A stretch of 64,000 nucleotides of DNA from Nipponacmea schrenckii (taxonomy: Eukaryota; Mollusca; Gastropoda; Lottiidae), in assembly GCA_030562195.1 (NCBI GenBank), contig JAUJPP010000012.1:19406001-19470000 (forward strand), written 5' to 3'. The position numbers were made by a program, and so were the translations under genes. Below, in pieces: positions 44,267 to 56,202 of the stretch. The notes beneath the pieces were generated by a model that did not search any database, was not told the origin of the DNA, and saw nothing but the letters and a program-made list of their open reading frames with translations. Position 1 is the first letter of the stretch. Each line of letters begins with the position of its first letter.

Positions 44267-44857
44267 TTAACGCTCTAATCTTTTAGACATGCTTCTTGTA
44301 ATCGGTGTATGAGCTTCAGGACTACTAAACTTGTCCGTTCCTCGGAATTTGTAGGGCGTCTTCAAGCCTAGTACCATTCCGTACATAGCACTGAGAAATA
44401 AAAAGGCCGAGAAAACCATCCAAGTTGTTAACTTCCAGTCTTCTACCTTGATGTTTCCCAGAACTGCACCCTTCAACAAACATGGGAGGCGATCATAAAT
44501 CGGAAACCAGACGTAAAACATGAGTGCCACTGGCAGAGTGATGTACATCAACAGATTCATAAAATCTTTCATGAATCTTGGTTCAAACAGTCGTTCCGTC
44601 CTGGTATAGGTCATCAAGTATTCTGTAGCCATTATTGATAGCAGTGTCAACAGGAAGATCCCCGTGTGGATGTAGGCTAGACCGAGATTGGTAAATTCAC
44701 TCCGAAAATAGCCGACCACAGACGTCCACACAAATACAGCCACCGTCTTTAAAGTTGGAGTTCTATTTAAGTCCCTCATTGTAAAACGGAAGGGTTCGTA
44801 CAGCATCTTTGCCATTCCTTGAAGGAAAAGCATCTTATTTGGACAGTCCATTAACAT
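44267..44857 (-). CDS. Intronless gene, unrecognised four-helix membrane protein
   Basis: A 196-residue open frame with no intron. I see four likely membrane segments: around residues 38-50 (VAVFVWTSVVGYF), 60-84 (YIHTGIFLLTLLSIMATEYL), 98-120 (LMYITLPVALMFYVWFPIY) and 143-165 (TTWMVFSAFLFLSAMYGMVL). The C-terminus is basic and soluble and ends SMSKRLER. There is no signal peptide; the N-terminus MLMDCPNKMLFLQGMAK is amphipathic. Codon use looks coding and the upstream region has promoter features. I do not recognise the family; endomembrane or mitochondrial membranes are both possible. The first ATG is chosen; the second (MDCP) is two codons on. Confidence 0.72.
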   Translation of the reverse strand: MLMDCPNKMLFLQGMAKMLYEPFRFTMRDLNRTPTLKTVAVFVWTSVVGYFRSEFTNLGLAYIHTGIFLLTLLSIMATEYLMTYTRTERLFEPRFMKDFMNLLMYITLPVALMFYVWFPIYDRLPCLLKGAVLGNIKVEDWKLTTWMVFSAFLFLSAMYGMVLGLKTPYKFRGTDKFSSPEAHTPITRSMSKRLER

Positions 44858-45100
44858 TTTTAAGTGAAAAACACAGCCGTGTGCCGAGACTGTTGAAATA
44901 TTTTCTTGGTTCCGGTATGCCTTTTGCAGAAGCTCATCATAACGTCAATGACGTCGTTGGATATCTCCTCATAACATTCGACGTCAATAACGTCAACTCC
45001 GTGGGAAACTGCACGTAATCTTAACACGTGTTCTATTGGCTTTGCAAGTAACCACCAACTGTAGTGGTAACGTACAAAGCCAATAGCTAATAAAGCCATT
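44858..45100 (-). promoter_or_regulatory. CCAAT/CRE/E-box-rich promoter
   Basis: Upstream of the intronless membrane-protein gene. Four ACGTC/GACGT motifs occur in about 60 bp (44940-44995: CAATGACGTCG, CGACGTCAATAACGTCAAC), then an E-box CACGTG at 45025-45030. Two CCAAT boxes in opposite orientation (45035-45039 and 45080-45084) form an inverted repeat CTATTGGCTTTG...CAAAGCCAATAG, with an inner GTAACCACCA...TGGTAAC. This is the layout of a CREB/ATF- and NF-Y-driven promoter. Function is inferred from motifs only. Confidence 0.5.
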
Positions 45101-45364
45101 CGAAACGAAACTAATAAAATACGAACGAAAGTTAGGTCTTTATTTTAATTAGACTGAATTTGGAGAAGTATAATTAAGCTCGTCATCGCATGCCAAACAG
45201 ACTGAGTTCTTTTATCCACGTATTTATTTTTAAAAAAAATCTTTATCAAGGTCTACCATGCCCTCAACAATATTTGACACTTTGTAATACCGTTGATCGG
45301 TTCACTTATCTTGTTGAAGACTACAGGAAACGAGTTATTGCAGACAATAGCTCATCATAAGTTA

Positions 45365-45958
45365 TATTAAGATCAGGCATGTCTACTTAGATCTAGCATG
45401 TCTACTGAATTCTAGTATGTCTTCTAAGATCAATCATGTCTACTAAGATCAAGCAGGTCGACTAAGATCAAGCAGGTCGACTAAGACCAAGCATGTCTAT
45501 TAATATCAAGCATGTCTACTACGATCAAGCATGTCTACTGAGATCAATCATGTCTACTGAGATCAATCATGTCTACTGAGATCAAGCAGGTCGACTGAAA
45601 TCTAGCATGTCTACTAAGATCAAGCATGTCTACTGAGATCAATCATGTCTACTAAGATCAAGCAGGTCGACTAAGATCAAGTAGGTCGACTAAGATCAAG
45701 CATGTCTACTGAGATCAATCATGTCTACTGAGATCAAGCATGTCTGAGATCAAGCAGGTCGACTAAGATCAAGCATGTCTACTGAAATCTAGCATGTCTA
45801 CTAAGATCAAGCATCTCAATTGAGATAAATCATGTCTACTAAGATAAAACAGGTCGACTAAGATCAAGCAGGTCGACTAAGATCAAGCATGTCTACTAAG
45901 ATCAAGCATGTCTACTAAGATCAAGCATGTCTACTCAGATCAAGCATGTCTACTAAGA
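45365..45958. repeat. 19-bp minisatellite with two alternating unit types
   Basis: About 30 units of a 19-bp repeat in two forms: GATCAAGCATGTCTACTAA and GATCAAGCAGGTCGACTAA. The second creates a SalI-type GTCGAC palindrome. The forms are interspersed, not blocked. Not a CRISPR: there are no unique spacers. Confidence 0.92.
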
Positions 45959-46715
45959 GCATAATCCCCCTAGCTGAAAAACGATCCTCCGATAGAGTTC
46001 ATTATCAATAAATAAAAAGTATCCAATTTGTCTCAGAAACACGTTTTCTCATGAGAAGTCGGTCCCCTTCTTCAATAATTTCAAAGACAATTATAACGAA
46101 TTATTTGTAAAATTATGCCGCTAAATTCCGAATTCAACACTTCTATTAAAATATAACCGGAAAGTCGAAAAGGTGATCTTTTATAATTTCAGACCGAAAC
46201 AGAAGAAAATATCTAGAAGATCCAGACCCTTCATACCAATTTCTCAATAAAATATTTGTTCCATCGTAGGCCTGTACATCTGGGAGAATCGATCCCTCTT
46301 TCCCCCATATTTAACAAAGACGTCGACACAAGCGTACGATTTCCAAATGTCTAATGATCTTACAGCCCGTATAGCACACGGGTTTATGTTGCATATACAT
46401 CAATAAAGCAGAACACATTTGAAAGTGAACAGTTTATTTATACAGGATATGACACGATGGTATTGAAAGACACAAGTGCAATAAAATGTAAAAAAAATGA
46501 TAATGCATGATTAATATGATAATATTGTATTTGATTGTGAGCTACTCTTTATTCTGGGTTCTCTGTGGTTATTCCTTGATTTGTAGATTTATATGCTGTG
46601 GTCTGTGGAGATATTTCTGTAATGTTGAAACAATTTGGAATCAGATGGACTTAGAGGCATGGAGACAAATGCAAGTGATATTACTAAAACCATATAACAG
46701 AATTAAACATATATC

Positions 46716-49700
46716 TTAAGGAACGAACTCAGATGAAGCTTTTTCAATTATTTCTGGTCTTGGTTTTGGGTCTCGTGGTATAATTATCAATGTAAATTTA
46801 TACACTTTTGACAAATTCTGATCCGAAGATTTGTATGGCACGGGGCTCAGGTGTTGCAAACGCCGTTTAGTCTAAAATGGAGTTATACTGCGTTAGTCCG
46901 CCAATATCCAATATAACCAATAACTCACCTTTCTCTTTTAAGCCTTTACCGAAATTTCTCCACACTAAAACTGAATATATGATTAATGCCACACGGAATA
47001 CAAGAGCTAACACACCACAAGTTATTGATGCTGATTTTAAGTTTGTATCAACTTGCTCTGCCGACTGAAATATATAGTACATATGTATGTATATGTACTT
47101 ATTATGATTTCTGGACTCGTCATTTCAATCTTATAAAACAGATTATAAGATACATGTAATGCTCTTGTCTTATTAGCAGACTTAGCCTAGTATCACTTAA
47201 CGCCCATTTTTAGAGGAATTGCAAGAACCACAGACGTCTCACTGGAAAGTTAAATGCCTGCTAATCGATGCTATCAATGTTCATAATATAGAAAAACCTC
47301 TTCCTTTAAAAATCAATAGCGTGGACATCCGCAAGCACAAAGGCATCGTATCCGAAAACGGTGTTTGATTTGGTCTTAACTGACCTGTAAAACGAAGCCC
47401 ACTACACTTCGCTTTTGTAGGCGTAAAATAAACCGTAGATCTAACAAATGATTTGATTTGATTGGCTGATATGTCAAAGAAAGATACTAGGGCCACTTTT
47501 GATTGGACAATATTTTGCTATGAATTTAAAATTCAAATTGGCAAAGTACAAACTGCTCAAGATAAACTGTATGCCATTATAGGTTGTGGGGTGTGAGATT
47601 TATCACACAAGTCAATGTATATCATTGTGTTAAGCAGGGCGAAAAAGTACTCGCAGACCTTGGAATATTCCGCACGCACAAAAAACCTCTCCATTTAATT
47701 TGTGGCGATATATCTCTTGAAACCCGGCCTTATAAAAGGTTTATTAAATTTGCCCATAGTTTACTTATAAGTAAAAATACTTGTAAATGTGAGAAATATT
47801 GTGGTGAGTTTACTGTTTGTAATAATATGAATATTATTTGTCATATTTTTTTGTAAATATAGCATTTCAAATACATTGATAAAATGGCTTACAAAGAGAC
47901 CTATGCAATTTGATGATAATGATATGGCATTAACCGGGTTCATCAGAGATTTCATCACATAACACGGGTCACATAACCGTTAATGACCAATGGCATGAAT
48001 GAAGTACGTCATGGATATATACATTATGAATTGTACACATTCTCTTGTGTATTGTACTTCTTTACCATGTGATGTAAACCAGTTGTAAATAACTAGTTAT
48101 ATTATCATATTGTATTACCATGGTTTCGAGAATGTAGTTTGAAATGTGTGGTTCTGGCACGATGGCACTACGATGACAAATAGTAATACCTAAGAAAGTC
48201 AAAAGTACGATATCAATTAGAAAGCAGATCATCTTCCGCCTCTTCAAGGAAAATACCAATTGTAGATATTATTTGATTTATTATTGACTTACCTTGACCA
48301 TTTTGTACAAAACATAAGCTGGTTCTACTGGAGTACCAAGAAAGAAAAACACCATACCCACTGTGTTCTCAATACGACTCTAAAAAAACAAAATCTATTT
48401 GAAAAATTTTCGAAAACGTCATCCAACATTTGAGACGTCAATCATTAGCGTATGAATTTGGCATATTATAGTTATAGGGCTAAAACACGGACAATGTTAA
48501 CAAACATAATGTTGATTGAAGGGAATTTAAATTTCATATTTTTACTTCTTTGGAAAATGATTTTTAAAGGGATAATAGGCGTTAGAATACACTCGTCCTA
48601 CGTCTAATATTTGTGTTTAATATTGACTATTGGTTAAATAAGTATGTATCCCACACTTGATGAATTTTCCTAAAGCGAGAATAAAACTATATTCGGATTT
48701 TTTCAAAAAAGAGAGCAAGCGACGTCTCCATTCTCTTTGGGAATAAGTCTGGGAAGTCAGTGCAAACATCCTTGCGGGAAATCTATGTTAGAGTTACTTC
48801 CCATTATAATTACAATTTGAAAATCGCTTAATGGATGCATTAAGCGTTTTATTATTAACTACTTGTGGATTTATCGAATTATAGAGGGATTTTGATGTAT
48901 AGTGATGACGCCAAGTAAGTCCACTGATGGATATAAACTGTTATTTGTCAAGTTTGAGTGAAAGTAAAATTTTATGTTTCTTTAACGGCTATTATCCCTT
49001 TAAAGCTATCATGTACACATAAAAAAAATGTATTCTTTATTTTAAAACTAAAAGGAGTACGCTGAAAACTTACACTGAAGAATCCGATAATGAACCATAT
49101 AATACTGAAAACTCCACCAACTGACAGAACAATATAATCATCTAATGCAACATCAACAGTGGAATTCAATATCAATATCACCATACTGATCTAAATGAAG
49201 TGAATATTAATAAATACATGGTATATATCATTATTTATGTCCGTATACGTATAGACTATATGATAGCAATTAAGATCCATACTGAACTAGTAAGTTAAAA
49301 TATAATATCTTTTTGTAAGAAATTTCTCCTATCATTTCGGCAATCTCCAACTCAGGAGAGTTACTAAATAGTGATATATGGACTCAGACCACAACAACAT
49401 TTTATGCTTATGATTGTAGTCCGTTCTATTTTTAGAAATCCTCTTTCTCCCTTCCTTAGGGGGTTTTTGCATGCCCATTTGAACTAATTTTTGGTCTAGA
49501 TTTGATATTTAATGTCAAATTGCATTTTCTTTCAGAATTTTTGAGATAATGAGAAATTTTATTGGCGGAAGGTTATTTCTAAAAATAGTGGTTTTGTGTG
49601 CAGTGACAGTCAAGCGGATGTTTTTAAAATGTAGTGGTTTACTTTCATTTTGTTTAGTTCAAAAATTTCATGGTCATGCTATATTGAAATTACGTACAGA

Positions 49701-52700
49701 AACCAAGTATTGGCCAGGCTTTCATGTGACATATTGGAAAGTTTTCAACGAGATTTCTGGTAAAAGTTATGGGAGGTTGAATTTCGTTATTTAACATTGA
49801 AATAGATTGCAAATGAATTGGCGGACCGAGGCCTTATTCGTTCGTAAGGGAGATAACCACGCATTGGAGTATGCCATTTCGGGATTATTTATATATTGAT
49901 ACCAATAAGTAGCTTAGTCGACTAGAAAAACGAAATTTTTTTGAGAGGAGAACATGACGTTAGATTTTAAGCTTTCTAATCGTTTGAGCTTAAAAAAAAA
50001 TGCATGATAGAAACTTACCCCTAACTGTAGATCAAGTTTTAATAAGTCATGGAATAAATACAGAGTTTTACAAATCCCCTGTAAAGTTGCATTGGCACCA
50101 ATAGTTCTGAATATCAAATTTCCTGAGCGATAATAATCCAAGCCGTATTTCACACAGAACAACATTATTGGTGGACTCATAACACATACTATAACTAACC
50201 GTGTCTGGAAAATACATAAAGGACATTTATATTGGTCAACTAAATTGACTACGATTGTATGTTAATAGTAACTGTAGGACTATCATCTCGGACCGGTAAC
50301 AGAAACCCGTAGGACAAATAACTATTTGGGACTGGAAACTAGGATCAGTATCTGGGACTGGTAACGGAAACTGCAACGATAACAATGGGATTAGTAACTA
50401 GAACCTACAGTTAAAGCCAAAGTCCACATCGGCGATTAAAGTGAAAATTAATCGCAAGTCGCTTGTCGCATGGTGTTAAGTATGCGATTAAATATAATCG
50501 CTAGAATGGAAACTAAATAGTTAAAGTTTCTGTGAGATTAATAGGAAAAAAGCATGCGACAAGTGTACAACATGTTTGATATTTTATCGCATACACCCTG
50601 CGATAACCATATTAATCGCTTACGTTCTTGTCATTTCCTACAGCAATTTCAAACAGTAGTCTGTACCGTGCTGCCATTTTTCTTTTTCATTGTAAATATT
50701 TGTATCACGGGTTGTCCCAAACATTGCGATTCTTTACTTAGTCGCACAAGTGGACACTAAAGCCACATGCGATTAATTTTTTTAAGAAAGTATGCGACTA
50801 CCTGCGATTTCAGTTTTCTGGCGATAAAACCATGCGATTAATTTTTTACTTTAATCGCCCATGTGGACTTTGGCTTTTAGGACTATATCTAGAACTAGGG
50901 TTGGCACTCACAACCTTATATTATGGCGAGAGACTAGATTCTATATAAAAGATTGGTTATGTCTAGGACTACAAAGCAACAGCCGTTGCATCTTGAACTG
51001 GTAAACAGATAAAATATCTGACTTGTAACGAGAAAGCAAAAAGAAATATAACAGGTAACCAAAATCAATTTTTAAGTAACTATAGCCTGTATTTTGGTAA
51101 TCAGAATCTGTCTCTAAGACTATTAACTAGAGTCTGTTTAGGATGCGATGAGATGGACGATGAAGAACAATGTGATGGTTCTAAAATATTTATTCAGCAT
51201 GATCGATGATAACATGGCGATGACAAATGATGATGTGGCAATGTTTAGCAGGCGGAAGTTCTATTTCGTCGTCTCGGACAACCGAGTAATGTTCTGTAGT
51301 CAATCGGATCTTCGCCACGAACATTACTTGTAGTCCGAAACAACGATTCCAAACAGAGCCTGTATTTGGTACTTATAACCAGAGCATGTACGAGGGGCAC
51401 TCAGAAAGTATTGAGTTATTTAGTCACTTTTTATTGGAACGTGCTGACGTAACCCATGATTGAAGTCTGAGGCATAATTGATCGGTGTGACGTGCTTCGT
51501 TCCCCATGTTTTCCTGTATTCTTGTGCTTCGAAATGTGTTCACAGTAGGTGCTTAAATAATAAATTTCATAACCAGAATCTGTACTTGGAATCGTTATAA
51601 GTGACGGGAAACTTGAAGCTAAGATTGTTACCTAGTACCTGTATAAGAACACTCTATCATAATACGAGCCAAAATGCACTTAGTTATTTGATTATGTTCA
51701 TTGGTTATACTCACAATTTTAACTGGCCCTCTTTTATCGACAATAGAAAAATTTAAAACTGTATAGAGCACAATACCAACCACAGCTATCAATAGTATAC
51801 CAAGTTCATATGCTCTCTCTTTTAGAACACCATGTATTACATAGAATATACAGAAACCTGAAAAAGATAACAAATTCAACTTCAAGTTACATGCCATCGG
51901 ACCCCGAATGTGGATTTGATATGATCTTTAGCAAGTATTACGATCTGGGGATGTTGTTTGGACACGACTTTCTGACGGATTCTGTCTTGCGAGAGGCGTC
52001 GATAATTCTGGACATGCCTGTAAATGGATTGAGGCGGTGGACCAGTTGACTTCATTTAGAGCATCATAGATAGAGTTTTGTGCAAGGTTTCATTTTCAGA
52101 TTTCAGCTGATGCCATCACTACCTAAAATAAGATACTTTGTTCCTCTGAATAAATAAAGATAGGTTCCCTGGCAAGGTGACATACACCCACTGCCAGCTG
52201 TCAAAATTCGAATTTTCTTATTAAAAATTCTCATAATTTGTAGTTCTATTTTACACACAAACAAGGTCTCGGCAACAAACACAATTTTTGTTTTAAATTT
52301 CATCCAAATTCAATAAAGGGGATTAACTTAAAAGTTCTTAATCTGAATATTCCTTATAAACTAGACCGAAATCACATCAACATATACATGAATACATATA
52401 CGTGGACCAAGTTTCATCAAGTTTAGATGGAAACAGTTTATTTCTGTTATCATTACATAATTTTGACACATTTTTACAAAGTCAAGGGTAACACTTAACT
52501 ATTCTATTTTCTGGAAATGAAGTCACAAAATATCAGAACATGGCATGTTTTTAAAATAAAAATCATTTGCCTACCTGCATTAACCAAAAGGAGCAATGCA
52601 AATGTGAAGTCTGTATCTGTGACCGACGTGGTAGCCATTTTGTAAATTGACAGGACGGCAGTGGCTATTATAGACAGGCATGATAAAACAACAAACAATA

Positions 52701-55700
52701 ATTCAGTTTTCTCTATATCTTGAATTCTTCGAGCCTGGAATATAAGAAGATTAAATTGGATACTTATATCTTGAAAGTTGCTCATATAACTTTAGAACCT
52801 TACTCACTTTTTCATCTGATCAGCATTGGTCACATGGTTTTCTATGCAGTGAATCTTTTAATGCTTAAGATTTTCACAATTCAGGGGCGCGGGAACAAAT
52901 TTTAAGTTGGAGGGGGGGGGGGCAAACTATTTCAAAGTCAAAAAACTGTTATCATTCATATACTTTTATTTCAAAATTAATCGAATTACGGGAGATAAGT
53001 CAAAAGAATTAAGACAACAAATATTATTTATGCAAATAATTTGATCGTGATAGACAAACTTATATTCTTTGATTGTATTACCAGCTTCGAAGGTTAAAAA
53101 ACCAAGGAAATTTACAAATATGGCCTTATGAGACAATTACATATATTAAGGCTACCCGGTACATATAATTATTTTATTTCATTTTGGGGGGGGGGGGGCA
53201 AATGATATATTTGGACCCTGTTCCCCCTCTCCCCCCTGTTCCCGCGCCTATGTCACAATTGTGTGACAAAGTGACTGAAACCAGCCAGTTGGATCACATT
53301 AACAAATTTTTGTGGTAAAAAATTTTAAAATGACATAATTGATGGAACATGTATGTTGAATCGACCGAAAGCCGACGGTTGAAATAGATCGTTTAGATGA
53401 TAAAACACATATTAAGACGTCCATATTACCTAAACTGAAGCCAGATCCGTTGTCAAAATTGAGAGAATCGGTGGTCGAGGGGGGGGGGGGGATCGTGGCT
53501 GTGCAAGTACTATCCCGAGGGGGCAATGATGTATGGCCTCAGTAGAAGTTCGACGGGTTTGTGTGGTGGGTCCATGGCCACAAGCCCCTCTAGTGAATGC
53601 CGTTCCGCAAATCGCCTCATAGCGTATATATATCTTATTCACAAAAGACTACCAAGCGAAACTCCGTGACAGAGTTCAATCGATATTTCTAATTTAATAT
53701 ATTCAACATCAATATTTTTGCTGCTGTGTCATGACTGTATATCAAGTCATAAACAAGTATGAATCATATGAAGCGATCAGGTCTCTGGGCTACTTCAAAA
53801 CAACAGGAACTTCAAGATAATCTCTTATCCATTGAACACAAAATTTAGAAGTATTTCAGACTTTGGATGAGAATTGAAGAAGATAGGTAAGGGACGACAC
53901 GATCTTAATCATCATTTCAATAATGTCACCATTTATGTGCTCAACTTGGTGTAACTTAGATTAGATCATGTAGAAAATATAACGCATGAACTATATGGTT
54001 TCCATTGGTATACATCGAACTTCTTGCTCATAACGTATGTCATTATAGTATGGCAGTCGACCTTCGAAGATAGATATCAATTATTACATAGCATAATAGT
54101 GTAATCATAACGAGGAAGTATAATAAATGCATTGATGCGAATGTAAAGTCACGAGCTGTTTTATAATTGCGTGTGAAGGAAACATTGCAACAAAATTTTC
54201 CAAGGGGCACACATTCTTTCTCGTTGATGAAGCTGGGCTAGCCTTTGGGGATATCGTCTATAAACTGTAGAAACGCCACTGAGGTTTTAAGGGATAGGAA
54301 TGTTAATACATATTTGCCTAGCCGATTGCAGGACATCAGTTTTAAAGGGATAATAGGTTTAAGAATCAAATCTGAAAATTTTAAATTTGGTCAATAAGAG
54401 CTCTATTCATCAGTTAATATAACTACCGGTACTGCCATAAATAACATAAAAATGAATCAATATAAAAAAAAAACTGAGTAATTATCCATAAAGATGCATT
54501 TGATTATTGAAAAACGCTTAATAAATTGATGAAGCGTTTTTCAAAAATGACTTAGTTTTCAAGATTTAAAGAGATTCGGTTACTTTATGACACCAGGTAA
54601 GTTCCCTGATGAATATACACTCATATTGACCATTCTTGAGAACTACCTATTATCCCTTTAACATAGGAATAAAATGTAACGCTGGCTGGCATTACTAGTA
54701 CTTCCGAAGTTTTATCATTCTCGTAAAATGGTGTTACTGATATGATGTCATCATGACATATTCAAAATGTTAAGGTATTACAAATACTAATACAGTCATT
54801 ACAATCTCTGCAAATATGATGGGAATCTTCCGTTTTAATTGAATTTTCAGATAATCATATTTGAATTCTAAAAAATGGTCCGACGGACTGAGAATGACAT
54901 AGGGTCAACATGGAGAATTATTTTGAAAGAAAATTGATTTATAAGAAATGTTTACAATGGTCAATATATATTATGACAAATTCGGGTCACTGCATGAGTG
55001 TATAAGACAAGGAAAGTTCTAGTTGCATAACATAGGCCTACGTGAAGACAAGGTAGACAAAGATTTCTATCAGTTACATAGGATTTGCTTGATGTAATCA
55101 ATATTTGCCTCAAGAGCTAAAGGAGCTCATAGCTATCAGTAACGATTCGTATATCATGATAGGCCTATCGGTCGTATTGCACCTTTGCCTTTTCTTGTAA
55201 GCGAACCATGCATGGTTATTTCACATATATGCATGCACTTTTTATCTGATAAGAGCTCAATTTTAAATTACCTATTCACTATGAAAATGAAAAAACCTAT
55301 GTCTTGTAGGCCTATATCTACGATGAAAGTAAAGGTATGCCTATTTATGGAATCTCGGCATGACGCCAAATAATCATGCATTTGTGAAAGAGACATAATA
55401 GGTCTTAGAATAAACATAAAATTTGAAAATTTTAGCTTTTTCATCAGTCAATATACCTGCTGCCATAAACTAAGTAGACAAATTATCCATAAAAATGCAT
55501 TTAAGTATTGAAGCACGCTTAATAAATTGATTAATCGTTTTTTCAAAAAGGATTTAGTTTTTAGAGTTTTCCAGATTCTATTACTTTATGACACCAGGTA
55601 AGTTCACTGATGAATTGATACTCATATTGACCATTTTTATGCTCATGCTAAGACGCAGTATCCCTTTAAGATGTTATGTACAGCTCTCTGATCTGAAAAT

Positions 55701-56202
55701 TGACACGGTTAACTGAACTGTAATAACACATAGTTAACTTACTCATTTTTTAGATCTATATTTAGTTGACCAAGTAGCCATAATTATAAAGACGACTATC
55801 TTTTTGATAGGCCTATAGTACGCCCCTTTAATGTTTCAATATCAAATACAAAAGGTATATCACAGTTCATACTATGAAAAATGACAAAGCATACCATATA
55901 TTTGTATGACAACTACAAAAACCAATTCCATAGTTTGACATAAATGCTCAAATTGTCCATTTGGACTGGCCTATACTTTGATTTTGAACAACACTGGCTG
56001 GAAAATGAAATCACATGTTACGTGAAGGCAGTATTATTTCCGTATTCAAACAAATTTTCAGTGACATGTTTACGCTCGAATACTTACCTTCCCAAGGAAT
56101 GTATCCGTTACTTGGGGTCCAGTAGGGTATCCCTAAATCCGCAAAGGACAGGGGTTGATCCCCCTGTTCACGGGCCGGAACAATTTGGTCCGTATCCGAC
56201 AT
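46716..56202 (-). CDS. Unrecognised 7-8-helix membrane protein, multi-exon
   Basis: Exons on the minus strand: 56088-56202 (ATG at 56200-56202, MSDTDQIVPAREQGDQPLSF, ends phase 1), 52575-52734, 51715-51857, 50019-50204, 49074-49190, 48293-48379, 46929-47064 and a tentative last exon 46716-46771 (ends ASSEFVP-stop). Phases join from 52734 to the end. Exon 1 ends in phase 1 but 52734 starts in phase 0, so at least one exon in 52735-56087 is missing from my model. Membrane segments include LLFVVLSCLSIIATAVLSIY, ELGILLIAVVGIVLYTVL, IVLSVGGVFSIIWFIIGFF and CGVLALVFRVALIIYSVLVW, with an acidic/aromatic soluble N-terminus. Topology suggests a 7-8-TM integral protein, probably with a cytosolic N-terminus. 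I do not recognise the family. The last exon's acceptor (CCACGAG) is poor. Confidence 0.8.
48564..49003. mobile_element. TTAA-type MITE, family C, copy 6
   Basis: TTAAAGGGATAATAGGCGTT to GCTATTATCCCTTTAA, about 440 bp and longer than its relatives. The extra centre has AGAGAGCAAGCGACGTCTCC. It lies in the intron between exons 49074 and 48379 of the membrane-protein gene. Confidence 0.8.
50414..50876. mobile_element. Harbinger-like MITE with TTA duplication
   Basis: A 463-bp element flanked by TTA (50411-50413 and 50877-50879). The terminal inverted repeats of over 40 bp are almost perfect: AAGCCAAAGTCCACATCGGC versus the inverse of the right end, AAGCCAAAGTCCACATGGGC, both continuing GATTAAAGT. 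The interior is studded with GCGATTA/TAATCGC motifs in both orientations. Length, TTA target and subterminal repeats fit PIF/Harbinger MITEs. Located in an intron. Confidence 0.85.
52882..53252. mobile_element. hAT-like MITE with CAGGGGCG ends
   Basis: A 371-bp element with termini CAGGGGCGCGGGAACA and, inverted, CATAGGCGCGGGAACA (14 of 16 matching). It is flanked by the 8-bp direct repeat TCACAATT (52874-52881 and 53253-53260). Two poly-G tracts of 12-13 lie at about 52910 and 53186. CAGGGGCG-type ends with an 8-bp duplication are typical of hAT. Located in the intron upstream of exon 52575-52734. Confidence 0.85.
54342..54661. mobile_element. TTAA-type MITE, family C, copy 7
   Basis: TTAAAGGGATAATAGGTTTA to CCTATTATCCCTTTAA with the full family interior, including the central palindrome AAAAACGCTTAATAAATTGA and its inverse. 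Confidence 0.85.
55386..55679. mobile_element. TTAA-type MITE, family C, copy 8 (decayed left end)
   Basis: AAGAGACATAATAGGTCTTA to GACGCAGTATCCCTTTAA. The left terminus has lost the TTAAAGGG start; the interior matches the family. Confidence 0.75.

Larger units (their letters stand above)
53261..56087. other. Intron of the membrane-protein gene, missing exon expected
   Basis: Holds family C MITEs (54342-54661 and 55386-55679) and a poly-C/G tract near 53480. A phase-1-in, phase-0-out coding exon should lie here or in 52735-53260, but I found none with acceptable splice sites. Confidence 0.4.

Noticed and set aside
45365..45958. CRISPR-like array
   Set aside because: Repeats are contiguous 19-bp units with no unique spacers, in an intron-bearing eukaryotic genome.
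51390..51545. Possible mariner-type end (GAGGGGCACTCAGAAAGTA)
   Set aside because: Only one end is visible and no inverted partner or transposase was found nearby.
52770..52850. Candidate exon ending AAAAA/GTGAGT upstream of exon 52575-52734
   Set aside because: Its 34-bp length gives the wrong exit phase and would put a stop into the next exon.
53299..53642. Minus-strand frames with Pro-rich residues, considered for the missing membrane-protein exon
   Set aside because: The Pro run comes from a poly-C tract. The only nearby donor (TTTAG/GTAATA) would need an in-frame stop to leave in phase 0.
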